Shown: positions 42,967 through 52,591 of the stretch, one piece after another | Layout: each line of letters starts with the position of its first letter | Position numbering within the stretch: position 1 is the first letter of the stretch | IMG/VR virus record: IMGVR_UViG_3300030060_004020 | Span: 15,639 to 78,324 of that record | Reading direction: 5' to 3' (one strand) | Length of the DNA: 62,686 bases | DNA from: a virus | Made by a program: the position numbers and the translations under genes | The notes under the pieces: model-generated | The model's input: only the letters and a program-made list of their open reading frames with translations | Database searches by the model: none | What the model was told of the DNA's origin: nothing

Positions 42967-45210
42967 TCACATCTTGTCTATTAAGTAAGCAACATGGTGG
43001 CTTAGTTTATCGTCGGGGTATTCTTTTAATTCATCAATAGTAATCCATTTGTAATCACTATGTTCAAACGATAGAGTGGGATTCCAGTCATCATCTACTT
43101 CTATCCTAAAACAATGGTATTTCTTTGGTGGTTTCATATTCCTATCAAAGTGAACGCCTAATTTAGATGAAGGTTTTTTCTTTAATCCTAACTCTTCACC
43201 TGCTTCAATCATACAAACTTTTTCTGCATCGGGAGTTCCATCAGCATTAAACTCATCAAGTTCTTCTACTTTACCTCCGGCAAATTCCCACATACCTATC
43301 ATAGTATCTTCTTCGGGAGAACGCTGAACAATTAAAACTTTATCTCCTTTGAAAACTGCCGCACCTGCCGCATGTCTAACACCATCTTTATCCAATAAGA
43401 ATTTCTTTTTGTTGTTTCCTTTAGCATACCAAGAAAGACCCTTATCTTCCATTTCCGACTTTTCAATAGTAGTTCCCGTAATAAAATCATCAATTGTATA
43501 GTTTTTATCAACAGAACCAACGGCTTTTCCGTAGCCTATATTCAACGCTATCTGCATTATCGCTTCAGCAGTTGGTTCTTTTCTTTGCGGTATTCTAACT
43601 AGTTGATTATAAAAATGAGAAGGCTTTGCACCATCATCATCAAAATCATCGGACTTATCATCTAAGTTTACCTTGCCATCTTTGATAGGGGTTTTCCATT
43701 CATAGTTCAGTGGCTCTTTACCAAACTCTTTTTCTATTTTTGGTATTTGCTCATTCCACCATTTTCTACCATCAAAGTCTTTATCTTGTCTTAAGAAACC
43801 TTCAGCATCTTTTTTTAAATCCTCAAACATTTCATCCAATTCATCCATGCTCGCTTTGATAATAACTCCGCCAATGTTTTCCATACTATCCATTATAGAC
43901 ATCTTACAGTTATCTTTGTATTTCTGTATGTTATCAAGATATATTCCTTCTTTTAGCCAATCGAAACCTACATGGTCTTTGTGATTCTCCCACTTCATTA
44001 ACTTGAATATCTCATCGCATCTTTCTTTATACCAATCTTGTTTTTTGTAAGACTTCTTCATTCGTATAAGTTCCATAAGCAATTTAGCATTGCCTTTCTT
44101 TAGTCTAAAATGAGGAAGGCATTTTTCCAATAAACCATAAACATCATCTTGAGAATAAAAGTTTAATCTTTGAACAGGTCTAGTTTGTTGAGGAGACTTT
44201 TGATTTAGATGTAACTTACCGAAACCTATGCTCTTGTGCATTTCTTCCATGAATGCTCTACCTCTTTCTCCTGTGGCAATAAGTCCGACTCTAGGGTTGT
44301 GGTTTCTATCCATTGTGATATAACCATCCGAATCAATAAAAGCCGCAGTATAAGCCCAAATATTTTTCTTAAGCATTGTTGGTAATTTATAATATGCCCC
44401 ATCAACATTAGCAACATCTAACTTCTTTACCATTTTAGAAATCATATTTGTTGTTGTGCTTTTATGCAAAGTGTTTGGCATTCTATCATGTATTTGTTTA
44501 GCACCGATAGAAGGACTCTTGATAATTTCACTTTCAATAAATGACATGATTCTTTCTTTCTTGCTCTTAGTGATAGATTGGTCTGTAATGTTTTTTATCT
44601 GTTGCTTGTAGTCTCTTTTAGCAACTCGACATTCTTTTTCTAATTGAGCATATTCTTTAGAGTAAACCATATCTGTTTTCTTTAAGTCACCCTCCCAATA
44701 CTTGCATATTGCATCAATAATATTTCTTCTACCATTTACAGAATCAATCTTATTTATTTTCATTAGGTCTTTCTCACTAAAGCCCATCTTAAGTATTGCA
44801 GGTTTGTATGGTTTAATCCAATAAATAGAATCTATGCATTTGTTGATATGGTCGGAGTAGCCATCAATAACAGTATCAATGGCCTTAGCCATTCTAGTTC
44901 TTTGCTCTCCCTTTAGTTTTCTTCGAGCCTTTCTCATTTTCTTTACGAGGTCGGGTATGTTTTCACCATCAATAGAATATTCACTTGGGAAAGAACTCAA
45001 TTGTTTTCTAGCATCACTAGCGTTAATGTTTAGATTCTTAGATAGTAAATTTACTGCTTCATAATCCGACATAATATAATCATTAACAGAAGCAAGTTTA
45101 GTTCCTAATACTTCTTCCATTTCATCCTTAGTATCTTCTTGTTCTTCTTCGAGTTCAGCGAGCCTAGCCATGTTTTGTGAACCTTGTCTATACTCTTCTG
45201 CTGTTGGCAT
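42967..45210 (-). CDS. LAGLIDADG endonuclease-like / Nudix fusion protein
   Basis: 747 residues with at least four parts. Residues 1-210: charged helices. About 215-275: winged-helix-like IMSFIESEIIKSPSIGAKQI..TNMISKMVKKL. About 283-400: WAYTAAFIDSDGYITMDRN, GLIATGERGRAFMEEMHKSIGFGKL and LLEKCLPHFRLKKGNAKLLMEL, the pattern of a single-motif LAGLIDADG homing endonuclease. About 620-747: Nudix hydrolase, GMWEFAGGKVEELDE then EAGEELGL; the Nudix-box Arg is replaced by Ile. Coupled to neighbours by short gaps between terminase and portal. Nudix cleaves nucleoside-diphosphate-linked substrates; the combined role is unknown. Confidence 0.75.
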   Translation of the reverse strand: MPTAEEYRQGSQNMARLAELEEEQEDTKDEMEEVLGTKLASVNDYIMSDYEAVNLLSKNLNINASDARKQLSSFPSEYSIDGENIPDLVKKMRKARRKLKGEQRTRMAKAIDTVIDGYSDHINKCIDSIYWIKPYKPAILKMGFSEKDLMKINKIDSVNGRRNIIDAICKYWEGDLKKTDMVYSKEYAQLEKECRVAKRDYKQQIKNITDQSITKSKKERIMSFIESEIIKSPSIGAKQIHDRMPNTLHKSTTTNMISKMVKKLDVANVDGAYYKLPTMLKKNIWAYTAAFIDSDGYITMDRNHNPRVGLIATGERGRAFMEEMHKSIGFGKLHLNQKSPQQTRPVQRLNFYSQDDVYGLLEKCLPHFRLKKGNAKLLMELIRMKKSYKKQDWYKERCDEIFKLMKWENHKDHVGFDWLKEGIYLDNIQKYKDNCKMSIMDSMENIGGVIIKASMDELDEMFEDLKKDAEGFLRQDKDFDGRKWWNEQIPKIEKEFGKEPLNYEWKTPIKDGKVNLDDKSDDFDDDGAKPSHFYNQLVRIPQRKEPTAEAIMQIALNIGYGKAVGSVDKNYTIDDFITGTTIEKSEMEDKGLSWYAKGNNKKKFLLDKDGVRHAAGAAVFKGDKVLIVQRSPEEDTMIGMWEFAGGKVEELDEFNADGTPDAEKVCMIEAGEELGLKKKPSSKLGVHFDRNMKPPKKYHCFRIEVDDDWNPTLSFEHSDYKWITIDELKEYPDDKLSHHVAYLIDKM

Positions 45211-45220
45211 TTATATCACC

Positions 45221-46651
45221 TTAAAAATTAATTCCCATAACTCCTTGAGAGCGTTTATACTTATTGACCTTTGGCGGGTCAAATAGTCCCATGTCATCTA
45301 AGAGTATGAATGTTTCACTCATTGTATGGGTGGCGGCATTAGCCAATGCTAAACTCATAACCATGTCATCATGCGCTCCTATACCCTCAAACTTTCCTTT
45401 GTCTGTAATAGCAAACATAGATAGTTCTTCAATCAAAGTAGAAGTAACTCGACGGCTTTCTTCATTAGCGTAAGGTAATATTATCTTACCATTCTCAAAA
45501 TTCATTTGTAAACTTAGAATAATCTCTTCTTTCTTTTTTCTAGTAGTATTAAAGTCATGAACATTTAAGTCTGTAACATTTCTAATCTCTTGTGTAAATG
45601 ATTTAGCAAATGTATTTGTTTCAAACAATATTGCTTCGGGCTGAAACACTTTACCAATTAATTTCACCTTCTGTATGTTCTCTCTAAACTCTACATTCTT
45701 AGAACGGTCAATAAACACAATAGTTTTATTATCATTTTCATCTACCTCTAATACAGTAATTACATTGTAGTCACCATCAGTAGAGATAGCGGGGTCAATG
45801 CCAACATAGTATTTGTAGCCCTCTCTACGCATGGGTTTCAAAACATGGTCTTTGCTTTTTGCCGCTTCTAAATATTCGGGATTAAATAGAGAAGTTCCCG
45901 TAGATATAGGAACACACATATATTCTCTTGTAAACATTAGAGAGCCGACTTCAGCCTTTCTCGCCATAAGAGCATCATAATCCCATCTGTTCGGCCATAG
46001 CGGTTCATTAAGAGCATTAAGACAGGGGTATGTTCTAAGAGTATATGCAGGGTTTTCAGCGAGTTGTTGGTAAATATCTGTATAACTAAATGGAGTTCCA
46101 ATAACTCTTAGAGAAGCAGTATGGTGAAGTGTTGGTATCATGTCACCATAAAACCAATCTGTAACCTTTTGAATTCCTGTCATACTAAACTCTTTCAACG
46201 GGTCATCAATAATAATCTCTTGAGGGTGAAGACCACGAATCTGTGAGCCAACAGAACGCTCTAAGATTTGATTACCATTAGTAAGTGTGATATTTCCAAT
46301 TGCCCAACCCTTTGCCGGTTTGTATTTTTTTAACATTGGATGATTGAATAGTTTATCTATGTCTCTCATGTGAACCAAAGTCTGTTTTTGGTTAGAGGAA
46401 ATATATAGCATTTGATATGGTGGTTCTCTAAAGACTAAATTCCATACAACCCAAGCATGCATAAATACTGATTTACCGTGACCTCTTGAACAAATAATAA
46501 CAGTCCTTTGTGTATCGTTCATCAAGTCATGCCACTCTTCTTGATGCTTGGCAAACTCCCAACCTAAAACATTTTGAAAGAAATAAGGAAATGAGTTTTT
46601 GGATAGTTCCATATCCATTTGATGCTCAAAGTTAAATGCGTCTATATCCAT
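45221..46651 (-). CDS. Terminase large subunit
   Basis: 476 residues. ATPase domain: Walker A CSRGHGKS (54-61), Walker B IIIDD (146-150) followed by coupling motif IGTPF near 184. Nuclease domain: GIDPA (284-288) for the first metal-binding Asp, ILFETN near 345, and a C-terminal HDDMVMSLALANAA near 435. It packages DNA into the prohead through the portal and cuts concatemers. GGTGGGATT precedes the ATG. The neighbours are the GNAT-like gene upstream and the LAGLIDADG-Nudix fusion downstream. Confidence 0.97.
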   Translation of the reverse strand: MDIDAFNFEHQMDMELSKNSFPYFFQNVLGWEFAKHQEEWHDLMNDTQRTVIICSRGHGKSVFMHAWVVWNLVFREPPYQMLYISSNQKQTLVHMRDIDKLFNHPMLKKYKPAKGWAIGNITLTNGNQILERSVGSQIRGLHPQEIIIDDPLKEFSMTGIQKVTDWFYGDMIPTLHHTASLRVIGTPFSYTDIYQQLAENPAYTLRTYPCLNALNEPLWPNRWDYDALMARKAEVGSLMFTREYMCVPISTGTSLFNPEYLEAAKSKDHVLKPMRREGYKYYVGIDPAISTDGDYNVITVLEVDENDNKTIVFIDRSKNVEFRENIQKVKLIGKVFQPEAILFETNTFAKSFTQEIRNVTDLNVHDFNTTRKKKEEIILSLQMNFENGKIILPYANEESRRVTSTLIEELSMFAITDKGKFEGIGAHDDMVMSLALANAATHTMSETFILLDDMGLFDPPKVNKYKRSQGVMGINF

Positions 46652-46659
46652 AATCCCAC

Positions 46660-47403
46660 CTACTGATATAGTTCTCCCTTTCTTCTTTGAATAATCTTAT
46701 TTAGTTCTTCTTTTAGTTGTTTACCATCTCTATATTTATTCTCTATTATATCAACAATTTTTCTAAATAGTTTCATAATATCTTTATGTTCAGCACCCTC
46801 TCCCATATAGGCAATCGTTTGTATTATATTTGTTATAGCAATCCAATCATGCCCTGCTCCTCTATCTAATCTTCCGTGCATTTCATATATTGAATTTATA
46901 AAAACTTGCATCCATTCTTCCATTTCATTTAATGGAGTAAAACTTTTTTTTAATACCATCTGCCATTTCTTTATCCCGAAGTCTTCTCCATACCTATTTC
47001 TAAACTGTTCTATTAATTTAGAGTCTATACCCATTTCATCTTCGGGAGGTATGTCGAAATTATACACTTGTCTATTCTTTTCTTTCCAAGTTTCATTGGG
47101 TATTGTCTTTGCCTTGAATCCTGCAATCTTAGGCTTATCTCCTATTAACTCCAATCTTTTTTCGGACATCGGCCTCCAACTTTTTGAGTCTTCTTTGGAT
47201 TTCATTCCGCCCAATATAGCATAAGTTCCCTTATCACTATACCCTGCAATACCAACTACTTTACCATCTACTCTTCTTATAACATACTTATCCAAGTCAT
47301 ACCAAACAGGAACACTCCTATTTATTTTATCATCGGGATTATCATTATTCCAAGCACCTTCCGCTTCTGTTTTAGAATGTGGGCCGGTTACTTCATCAGT
47401 CAT
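46660..47403 (-). CDS. GNAT-like N-terminal domain protein
   Basis: 247 residues from ATG 47403 (AGGTGATGAT upstream). Residues 25-100 read VWYDLDKYVIRRVDGKVVGIAGYSDKGTYAILGGMKSKEDSKSWRPMSEKRLELIGDKPKIAGFKAKTIP, a pattern shared with GNAT-type proteins found in viruses (strand, VGxxGY, ...R....KPxIAg). The C-terminal half is helical. An internal IKKWQMVLKKSF (about residue 142) fits the W-tag pattern exactly but not at the terminus. It precedes terminase. Acetyltransferase activity is not proven by the sequence. Confidence 0.5.
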   Translation of the reverse strand: MTDEVTGPHSKTEAEGAWNNDNPDDKINRSVPVWYDLDKYVIRRVDGKVVGIAGYSDKGTYAILGGMKSKEDSKSWRPMSEKRLELIGDKPKIAGFKAKTIPNETWKEKNRQVYNFDIPPEDEMGIDSKLIEQFRNRYGEDFGIKKWQMVLKKSFTPLNEMEEWMQVFINSIYEMHGRLDRGAGHDWIAITNIIQTIAYMGEGAEHKDIMKLFRKIVDIIENKYRDGKQLKEELNKIIQRRKGELYQ

Positions 47404-47407
47404 ATCA

Positions 47408-49861
47408 TCACCTAAAGTTAGCCTTAATAAAATACACATGCTCGCTATTTATTCCATATGTCTTACTAATGCTATCAAAAGAATCAATCTCATTAACAAT
47501 ACTTACTAATTCACTAGCCGACATATCAACATTATATTTAGTTTCCATTTTTTGTAAGATAGCATCCACATCGTCAAAGTCTTCTTCATTCCTCTTAGCA
47601 AAGAATATCTCTTTTCCTTTGAGTATTCTCAAAGAATCGTGTGCTTCCAATATTCTACTGTAAATAGTGGACTTGGCTATCCTATCAACTTGCTTCAAAA
47701 ATTCTAAGGTTTGCTTATACAACGGCTCGTTTTCTGTTTCCAAAACTTTCTGTTTTTCTCTAAGAGTATCTATTAGAATCCTAATAGGTGTCATTTCATC
47801 AACATCATCAATGCCTCGACTTCTAAATGCGTCGGAGGTATCTAATCCCATAAACTTGTCAAGTATTTTTTTACCCGATGACATTGATTCTAAGCCGCCA
47901 AAAATAGATGCTACATCTTTCTTTATTTGTTGCTTTATGCTAGACTTACCCCTATATATTTCACCAAGAGCATTAACAAAACTCTCGGCTTTCTTTTCAC
48001 TTTGTTTTGGGTTTGTGAATATTTCACCGGAGTTTATTGACTCAAGGAAAGGTAGAAGTTTTTTCAATCTTCTTGGTTTAATGAATCTACTTTGCGAATC
48101 AACAATTTTATCATTCATCGTTCGATAGGCTTGATATTTTTCTCCGGTTATTTGAGTAGAAACTATAATTCTCAAATGACCGTCTTTCGCAAATGGTAGT
48201 GCAACTCCTAATGTATTTTTGGAATGTATTGGCTCTAAAAATAATTCACCTATCATTTCCGATATTTCCTTGAAAAGAGTTTTCATATCTTCTGTTATTT
48301 CTTTTGAGGCTCTAACCGTACCTCTTCTTCCCAATGTGGTTTTCATATACTTTTCATACGCTCTATGTTGAAAACCGGAATCCTTTACTCCTTTACCTGT
48401 CATATCCAAGTATGTTGTAAAGTCAAATAGGGTTTTTTCTTCTTCTAATAATTCAGCAAACAAGCGCAAAAATTCCTGTATGTTTTCTCTTTTTTCGCTT
48501 GCCTTGCTAACTTCCGAACTATACCTTTCTCTTAATGCAGGTTCTTTGAATATTTCAAAAGGTAAAGAAAAAGTGGTTTCGTCTAATTTGTCTATTGATT
48601 TGATTGTAGCCTTTAGTTTATTTAGAGTAGTTTGTGTATCTTCACCATCTAGTATTTCTTTTACTTCGTCTTTAATTGATAGGAAAAACTCTTCCACCGT
48701 TTCTACAAAATTAACATCATTAAAGGTATCAACTATTCCATCCATTTCGTCTTTCAAATACAAAATAGCCAACGGGTCTAAATCTATATCTTCGGGAATT
48801 GATTTGGTTTGAGTATTAGAAATAGAGTCTTTGGCAGACATTATATCACTAATCTCTTTCATTTCTTTTTCTTCACCCGTTTCTTTATCTTGCACTTTAT
48901 CGTAGATTAACTCTATATCACTTTCATCAGTTAATGCACTCAACGCTCTAATTTCAGTAAGGAAATTAGTTATCAACCTATCTGCTCTTTCATATACATC
49001 TGCCAACTCATATGTCTTTTTTGTTGAAGTAGATATATAATTTAAAGAGTCTTTATCAAAACCACCTATTAGTTCTACGAAGGCTTTAGCATCTTCGGCC
49101 AAAACTTCATCTTTACTTTCTTGTAGTGGCTCAATCAACTTAGTTAATTCTAATATTTTTGTATGTAAGTCTGCAAACTTAGGAGACATATCTTCCCAAA
49201 ACTGATAAATGTCACCTCTTTTTGATATGTCTTTTAGTTTTTTATTTCCTAGTAAGTAAGCGACATCAATATCTACGATTTTAAATTCAAAGAGGCTTTT
49301 ATCTTCATAAGCACCCTCTATTTCATCTATAATCATCTCTATATTTTTAACAATGGTTTCGTCATCTATTGTGTCTTTTACACCATTAAATTTATTCTTC
49401 ATAATTTTAATATCAAACAAGTCTTCACCATCTTTATCCTTTAGATTTATTGAAGAAGCATCTATGCTCAAATTAGGATTTTCTAAATCTCTTTCTAACA
49501 AATTACTTCCGTCGGTTTTCTTAATTGTTCTTATGCCTCTACCCTTCTTGAACAATATCTCATCTTTAAAAACTTCAATTGCTGTCTGTAAGTCGGTGTT
49601 ATCATCTTCCTCTACTACTCTTCTATCAGCAAGAGTTAGAGTTTTTGCTAGATTTTTCTTAACATACTCAAGAACTGCGTTGTTTATATCTCTCTTTACT
49701 GCGAACTTAGCACCTTCGGGATATTTTATATTGGCTTTCTTTTTAATTAATTTTTTTAGTTCTTTGTCTCGTTGTTCTAAATTAGAATATTCTCTATATA
49801 TTTCTACGAATTCAGCCTTTATTTCTTGTAAGAATTCTTCGGGGTTGTCTAAGTATTCCAT
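47408..49861 (-). CDS. Giant helical protein, 817 residues
   Basis: Mostly helical and acidic in its N-terminal half (YLDNPEEFLQEIKAEFVEIY, LEQRDKELKKLIKKKANIKY), more mixed toward the C-terminus, where HLRIIVSTQITGEKYQAYRT and MDLDTSDAFRSRGIDDVDEM-type stretches suggest a folded core. No family recognised. Start overlaps the upstream stop (TAATG) with GGAGG before it, so it is coupled to the 770-residue protein. The two could form one large virion or packaging complex. Confidence 0.5.
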   Translation of the reverse strand: MEYLDNPEEFLQEIKAEFVEIYREYSNLEQRDKELKKLIKKKANIKYPEGAKFAVKRDINNAVLEYVKKNLAKTLTLADRRVVEEDDNTDLQTAIEVFKDEILFKKGRGIRTIKKTDGSNLLERDLENPNLSIDASSINLKDKDGEDLFDIKIMKNKFNGVKDTIDDETIVKNIEMIIDEIEGAYEDKSLFEFKIVDIDVAYLLGNKKLKDISKRGDIYQFWEDMSPKFADLHTKILELTKLIEPLQESKDEVLAEDAKAFVELIGGFDKDSLNYISTSTKKTYELADVYERADRLITNFLTEIRALSALTDESDIELIYDKVQDKETGEEKEMKEISDIMSAKDSISNTQTKSIPEDIDLDPLAILYLKDEMDGIVDTFNDVNFVETVEEFFLSIKDEVKEILDGEDTQTTLNKLKATIKSIDKLDETTFSLPFEIFKEPALRERYSSEVSKASEKRENIQEFLRLFAELLEEEKTLFDFTTYLDMTGKGVKDSGFQHRAYEKYMKTTLGRRGTVRASKEITEDMKTLFKEISEMIGELFLEPIHSKNTLGVALPFAKDGHLRIIVSTQITGEKYQAYRTMNDKIVDSQSRFIKPRRLKKLLPFLESINSGEIFTNPKQSEKKAESFVNALGEIYRGKSSIKQQIKKDVASIFGGLESMSSGKKILDKFMGLDTSDAFRSRGIDDVDEMTPIRILIDTLREKQKVLETENEPLYKQTLEFLKQVDRIAKSTIYSRILEAHDSLRILKGKEIFFAKRNEEDFDDVDAILQKMETKYNVDMSASELVSIVNEIDSFDSISKTYGINSEHVYFIKANFR

Positions 49862-52173
49862 TATTTCTCCTCCTTGAATAGTTTTCCGTCTATCATTTGT
49901 CTTAGCAAGTTCTCATCATAGTATAATGTCTTATAGTTCTCCGGCCTATTTGCTATGTCTTCTAATTTCTTCTTTAAAGATTTCTTAAACAATTCCCTTA
50001 TTTTGTTTAAATCTTCATTAACTTTATTGGCGAGTTCTTCTATGGCTTCTTTAAGAGATTCATTTTCTAGTGAAAGATTTTCTCTAGCAATGTCACCGAC
50101 TATCTCTTTCAAAGGTTTATTTGCTTCAACGGTTATTTCGTTTTCTTCGGCATCTAAGTCCTTTACTTCTACTTTCTTTTTGTATTCAGCCGCAGGGAAT
50201 AGAAGTTCTGCCGTGTATAGGGCGACAGCAAAGGCTTGAGACTTATCCATTTTTTTAGACAGTAAATTTTCTATATTAGACTTTGATATGACCTTACCTA
50301 ATGTTTGGTCTTTTGGTAAAGAAACTAATAACTCATAAAACGCCTTAGCAATCTCATTAGAAAAATCATCGGCTGTTATTGGTTCTAGGTCTTCTAGTTC
50401 ATCAATAAATTCACCAAGTTTTTCATCATCTTCATCCCACGATTCTTCTTCTTGCATTGTTTCTCTTACAAGGGGTTCTAGTCTTTTAATGAAGTCTCCT
50501 AACTCTTTATTGGTTGTAATGTATTTATTTCCTGCTCTTATCAAGTATTTACTCTTATCATCTGTGTTTTGAGTATCTAGGTTTTGAGTTCTAAACTTTC
50601 CATAAAGGTCTTCAAAGGTATCATCCTCTAAATTTTCTTTACTAAACAGCCATTTTATTACTTCTGCGTCAAACTCTTCAAAGTTTTCATCTCCGACTAA
50701 TTCGTTGTATTCTTTTTCTGCTTCTGCTAATTCTTTATCACTTAACTCCGATGTCTTCTTATTTAATGCCCTAGCGACTGTTGCTTTAGCAGAATCTAAC
50801 GAATATTTTGCAGTTCTTTTTGATAATCCCTTACTTGCTTCAAAAAAGGCATCCGAACCACTAGTAGTTAGCAATTGTTCAAAAAATGGGTGAATTTCTA
50901 ACTTTCTTGCCCCTCTAGCACCTTTTTGGAACATAAGATTATCAATTTTTTCATTATTTATCTTGAAAAGTAGAGGAGTTTTGTCTAATTGTCGCTTTGC
51001 TCTCTTTTCTCCACGAACTTTTATGCCAAATTGCATTTTGCTTGCTCCTAAGACATTCAAATATGTCTCTACTTGTTTTTCTCCGACATTTTCAGCAATC
51101 AACTTAGTCAATTCAGCATCTTCCATAGCATAGCCGCCAATTTTTGTTTTATTTTGCAGTTTTTCATCCGAACTCACTAACAATTCATACAATTCGGGAT
51201 AATCAACATAAAAAAGGATTCTTGCTTTCTCATTTGCTCTCATTTTAGCGGCTCTTTGTGAATATTTAGCCGGTTTTAGGTCTTTTTGCTCTATATCCTT
51301 AAATGATTTTTTGCCACCAAGAATAATTCTTTTCTTTGTCCTTGCTTCAGCCGTAAATCCTTGTCTAAATGTCAAACGAACACCATCTTTATCAACAAAT
51401 TTAGATAAAAATTCTTCTTGTTCAATTTTTTTCCTTACGGGGATGTCTACAACCTTACCATAAAGCGTAAGATTTTCGTTTATCTTGTTTTTTGACTTAA
51501 ATTTGTTGCTATTTGCTGTAAATTTTTTGAAATCTCCTACCTTTTTAGCATAAACTATACCTTCGATGTTTTCAATTCCAATCACAATCAAGGCTTTGTT
51601 GAAAATAACACGGTCTTTGAAGAAATCTTGAACACTTACATTACTATCCTTGATACTGTTTTTCAAAACAACGGTCAATTTTTTTAGATTTTGTTGCCCT
51701 ATTACCTTTCTTAGTCTATCTTTGCCTCCACCGGACAAATTTTTCTTTTGTTCTTCTAGTGAATTTCTCAAGTCTTGTAGTTGGTTTGAATTTAGCGTTT
51801 CTAAATTAGCATATTTGTTTATTTTTTCTATAAAACTTAAAGACTCAACAACTCTTTTTTCTTTACTATAATCTCTTTTAGTGGCCATGTGTTTTTCCAT
51901 AACCTTTGTGAATCTTTCGTAGACTTCCTCTAGCCTGTCTTTGTATTTTCTGTATGCCTCATTGAAATTTCTACGAAAAATATTTTTAAATTCTGTAACA
52001 TTTGAGTAAAAATATTCTACTGAACCGGAAGAAGTAGTTTTTCCAAACTTAGACAGAACTTCTCTTTTAGCATCCTTTTTGTTTTCTGTTTTCTTATCAG
52101 AAAGCATGTCTTGATAAGTAGAATCACCCATCAAAAAATCCCAAAAGAAAGAAGCAGGAAAAGGAAATACCAC
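49861..52173 (-). CDS. Giant helical protein, 770 residues
   Basis: Starts at GTG 52173 with AGGTGG four bases upstream; a later ATG at 52131 lacks an RBS of this quality. Charged helices dominate (EAYRKYKDRLEEVYERFTKV, IEELANKVNEDLNKIRELFK). A middle part has short beta-like stretches (FNKALIVIGIENIEGIVYAK, LTLYGKVVDIPVRKKIEQEE, KMQFGIKVRGEKRAKRQLDK). No family recognised. Sits between the tagged mini-protein cluster and the 817-residue protein. Confidence 0.5.
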   Translation of the reverse strand: MVFPFPASFFWDFLMGDSTYQDMLSDKKTENKKDAKREVLSKFGKTTSSGSVEYFYSNVTEFKNIFRRNFNEAYRKYKDRLEEVYERFTKVMEKHMATKRDYSKEKRVVESLSFIEKINKYANLETLNSNQLQDLRNSLEEQKKNLSGGGKDRLRKVIGQQNLKKLTVVLKNSIKDSNVSVQDFFKDRVIFNKALIVIGIENIEGIVYAKKVGDFKKFTANSNKFKSKNKINENLTLYGKVVDIPVRKKIEQEEFLSKFVDKDGVRLTFRQGFTAEARTKKRIILGGKKSFKDIEQKDLKPAKYSQRAAKMRANEKARILFYVDYPELYELLVSSDEKLQNKTKIGGYAMEDAELTKLIAENVGEKQVETYLNVLGASKMQFGIKVRGEKRAKRQLDKTPLLFKINNEKIDNLMFQKGARGARKLEIHPFFEQLLTTSGSDAFFEASKGLSKRTAKYSLDSAKATVARALNKKTSELSDKELAEAEKEYNELVGDENFEEFDAEVIKWLFSKENLEDDTFEDLYGKFRTQNLDTQNTDDKSKYLIRAGNKYITTNKELGDFIKRLEPLVRETMQEEESWDEDDEKLGEFIDELEDLEPITADDFSNEIAKAFYELLVSLPKDQTLGKVISKSNIENLLSKKMDKSQAFAVALYTAELLFPAAEYKKKVEVKDLDAEENEITVEANKPLKEIVGDIARENLSLENESLKEAIEELANKVNEDLNKIRELFKKSLKKKLEDIANRPENYKTLYYDENLLRQMIDGKLFKEEK

Positions 52174-52181
52174 TAAACCAC

Positions 52182-52325
52182 CTACTTCATAGCATATCTT
52201 TCTATTTCATCTATTGCTGTCTTAACATACTTAGGGGCTGACTTCATACTATCTCTTAGTGTTGCTAAGGCTTGAGCAATCATAGCCTCATCCATATCTT
52301 CTTTAATTATATCTTGCCAATTCAT
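52182..52325 (-). CDS. W-tagged mini-protein, 47 residues
   Basis: MNWQDIIKEDMDEAMIAQAL, then ATLRDSMKSAPKYVKTAIDE and IERYAMK: the tag plus a single amphipathic helical unit, the smallest fully tagged protein here. Its ATG overlaps the upstream TGA and its ribosome-binding site (AGGAGAAATT) is encoded within the last codons of that gene. Ends nine bases before the GTG of the 770-residue protein. Confidence 0.6.
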   Translation of the reverse strand: MNWQDIIKEDMDEAMIAQALATLRDSMKSAPKYVKTAIDEIERYAMK

Positions 52326-52591
52326 TGTAATTTCTCCTGCATTTTTCTAGTTATCATAACCATTTCATTATAGAAATCCCTCGCTTCATCTCTATTTTTT
52401 GCATTTTTTATTTTATCATAATATATTTTATATGTTTCAACAAAATCGTTCTGTTTCTTTTTCCAAAATTTATTTGTGATAAAAGGTCTAATATTGGTTT
52501 CCATGTTTTCTATTTGGTTTTGAATCCATTGGTAGTCGGGGTTTGATGCTCTTTCCCTAATGCTAAGTTTAACAATTTTTTCCCAACTCAT
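52322..52591 (-). CDS. W-tagged helical protein, 89 residues
   Basis: Starts MSWEKIVKLSIRERASNPDY and is helical throughout (NKFWKKKQNDFVETYKIYYD, DEARDFYNEMVMITRKMQEK). Its last six residues, MQEKLQ, and the bases behind them are identical to the end of the upstream gene, so the gene looks like an inserted or duplicated cassette. ATGA overlaps at both ends. Confidence 0.6.
   Translation of the reverse strand: MSWEKIVKLSIRERASNPDYQWIQNQIENMETNIRPFITNKFWKKKQNDFVETYKIYYDKIKNAKNRDEARDFYNEMVMITRKMQEKLQ

Noticed and set aside
42967-45210. Intein in the Nudix protein
   Set aside because: No intein splice junction residues are visible and the Nudix and LAGLIDADG-like parts are adjacent, not nested.
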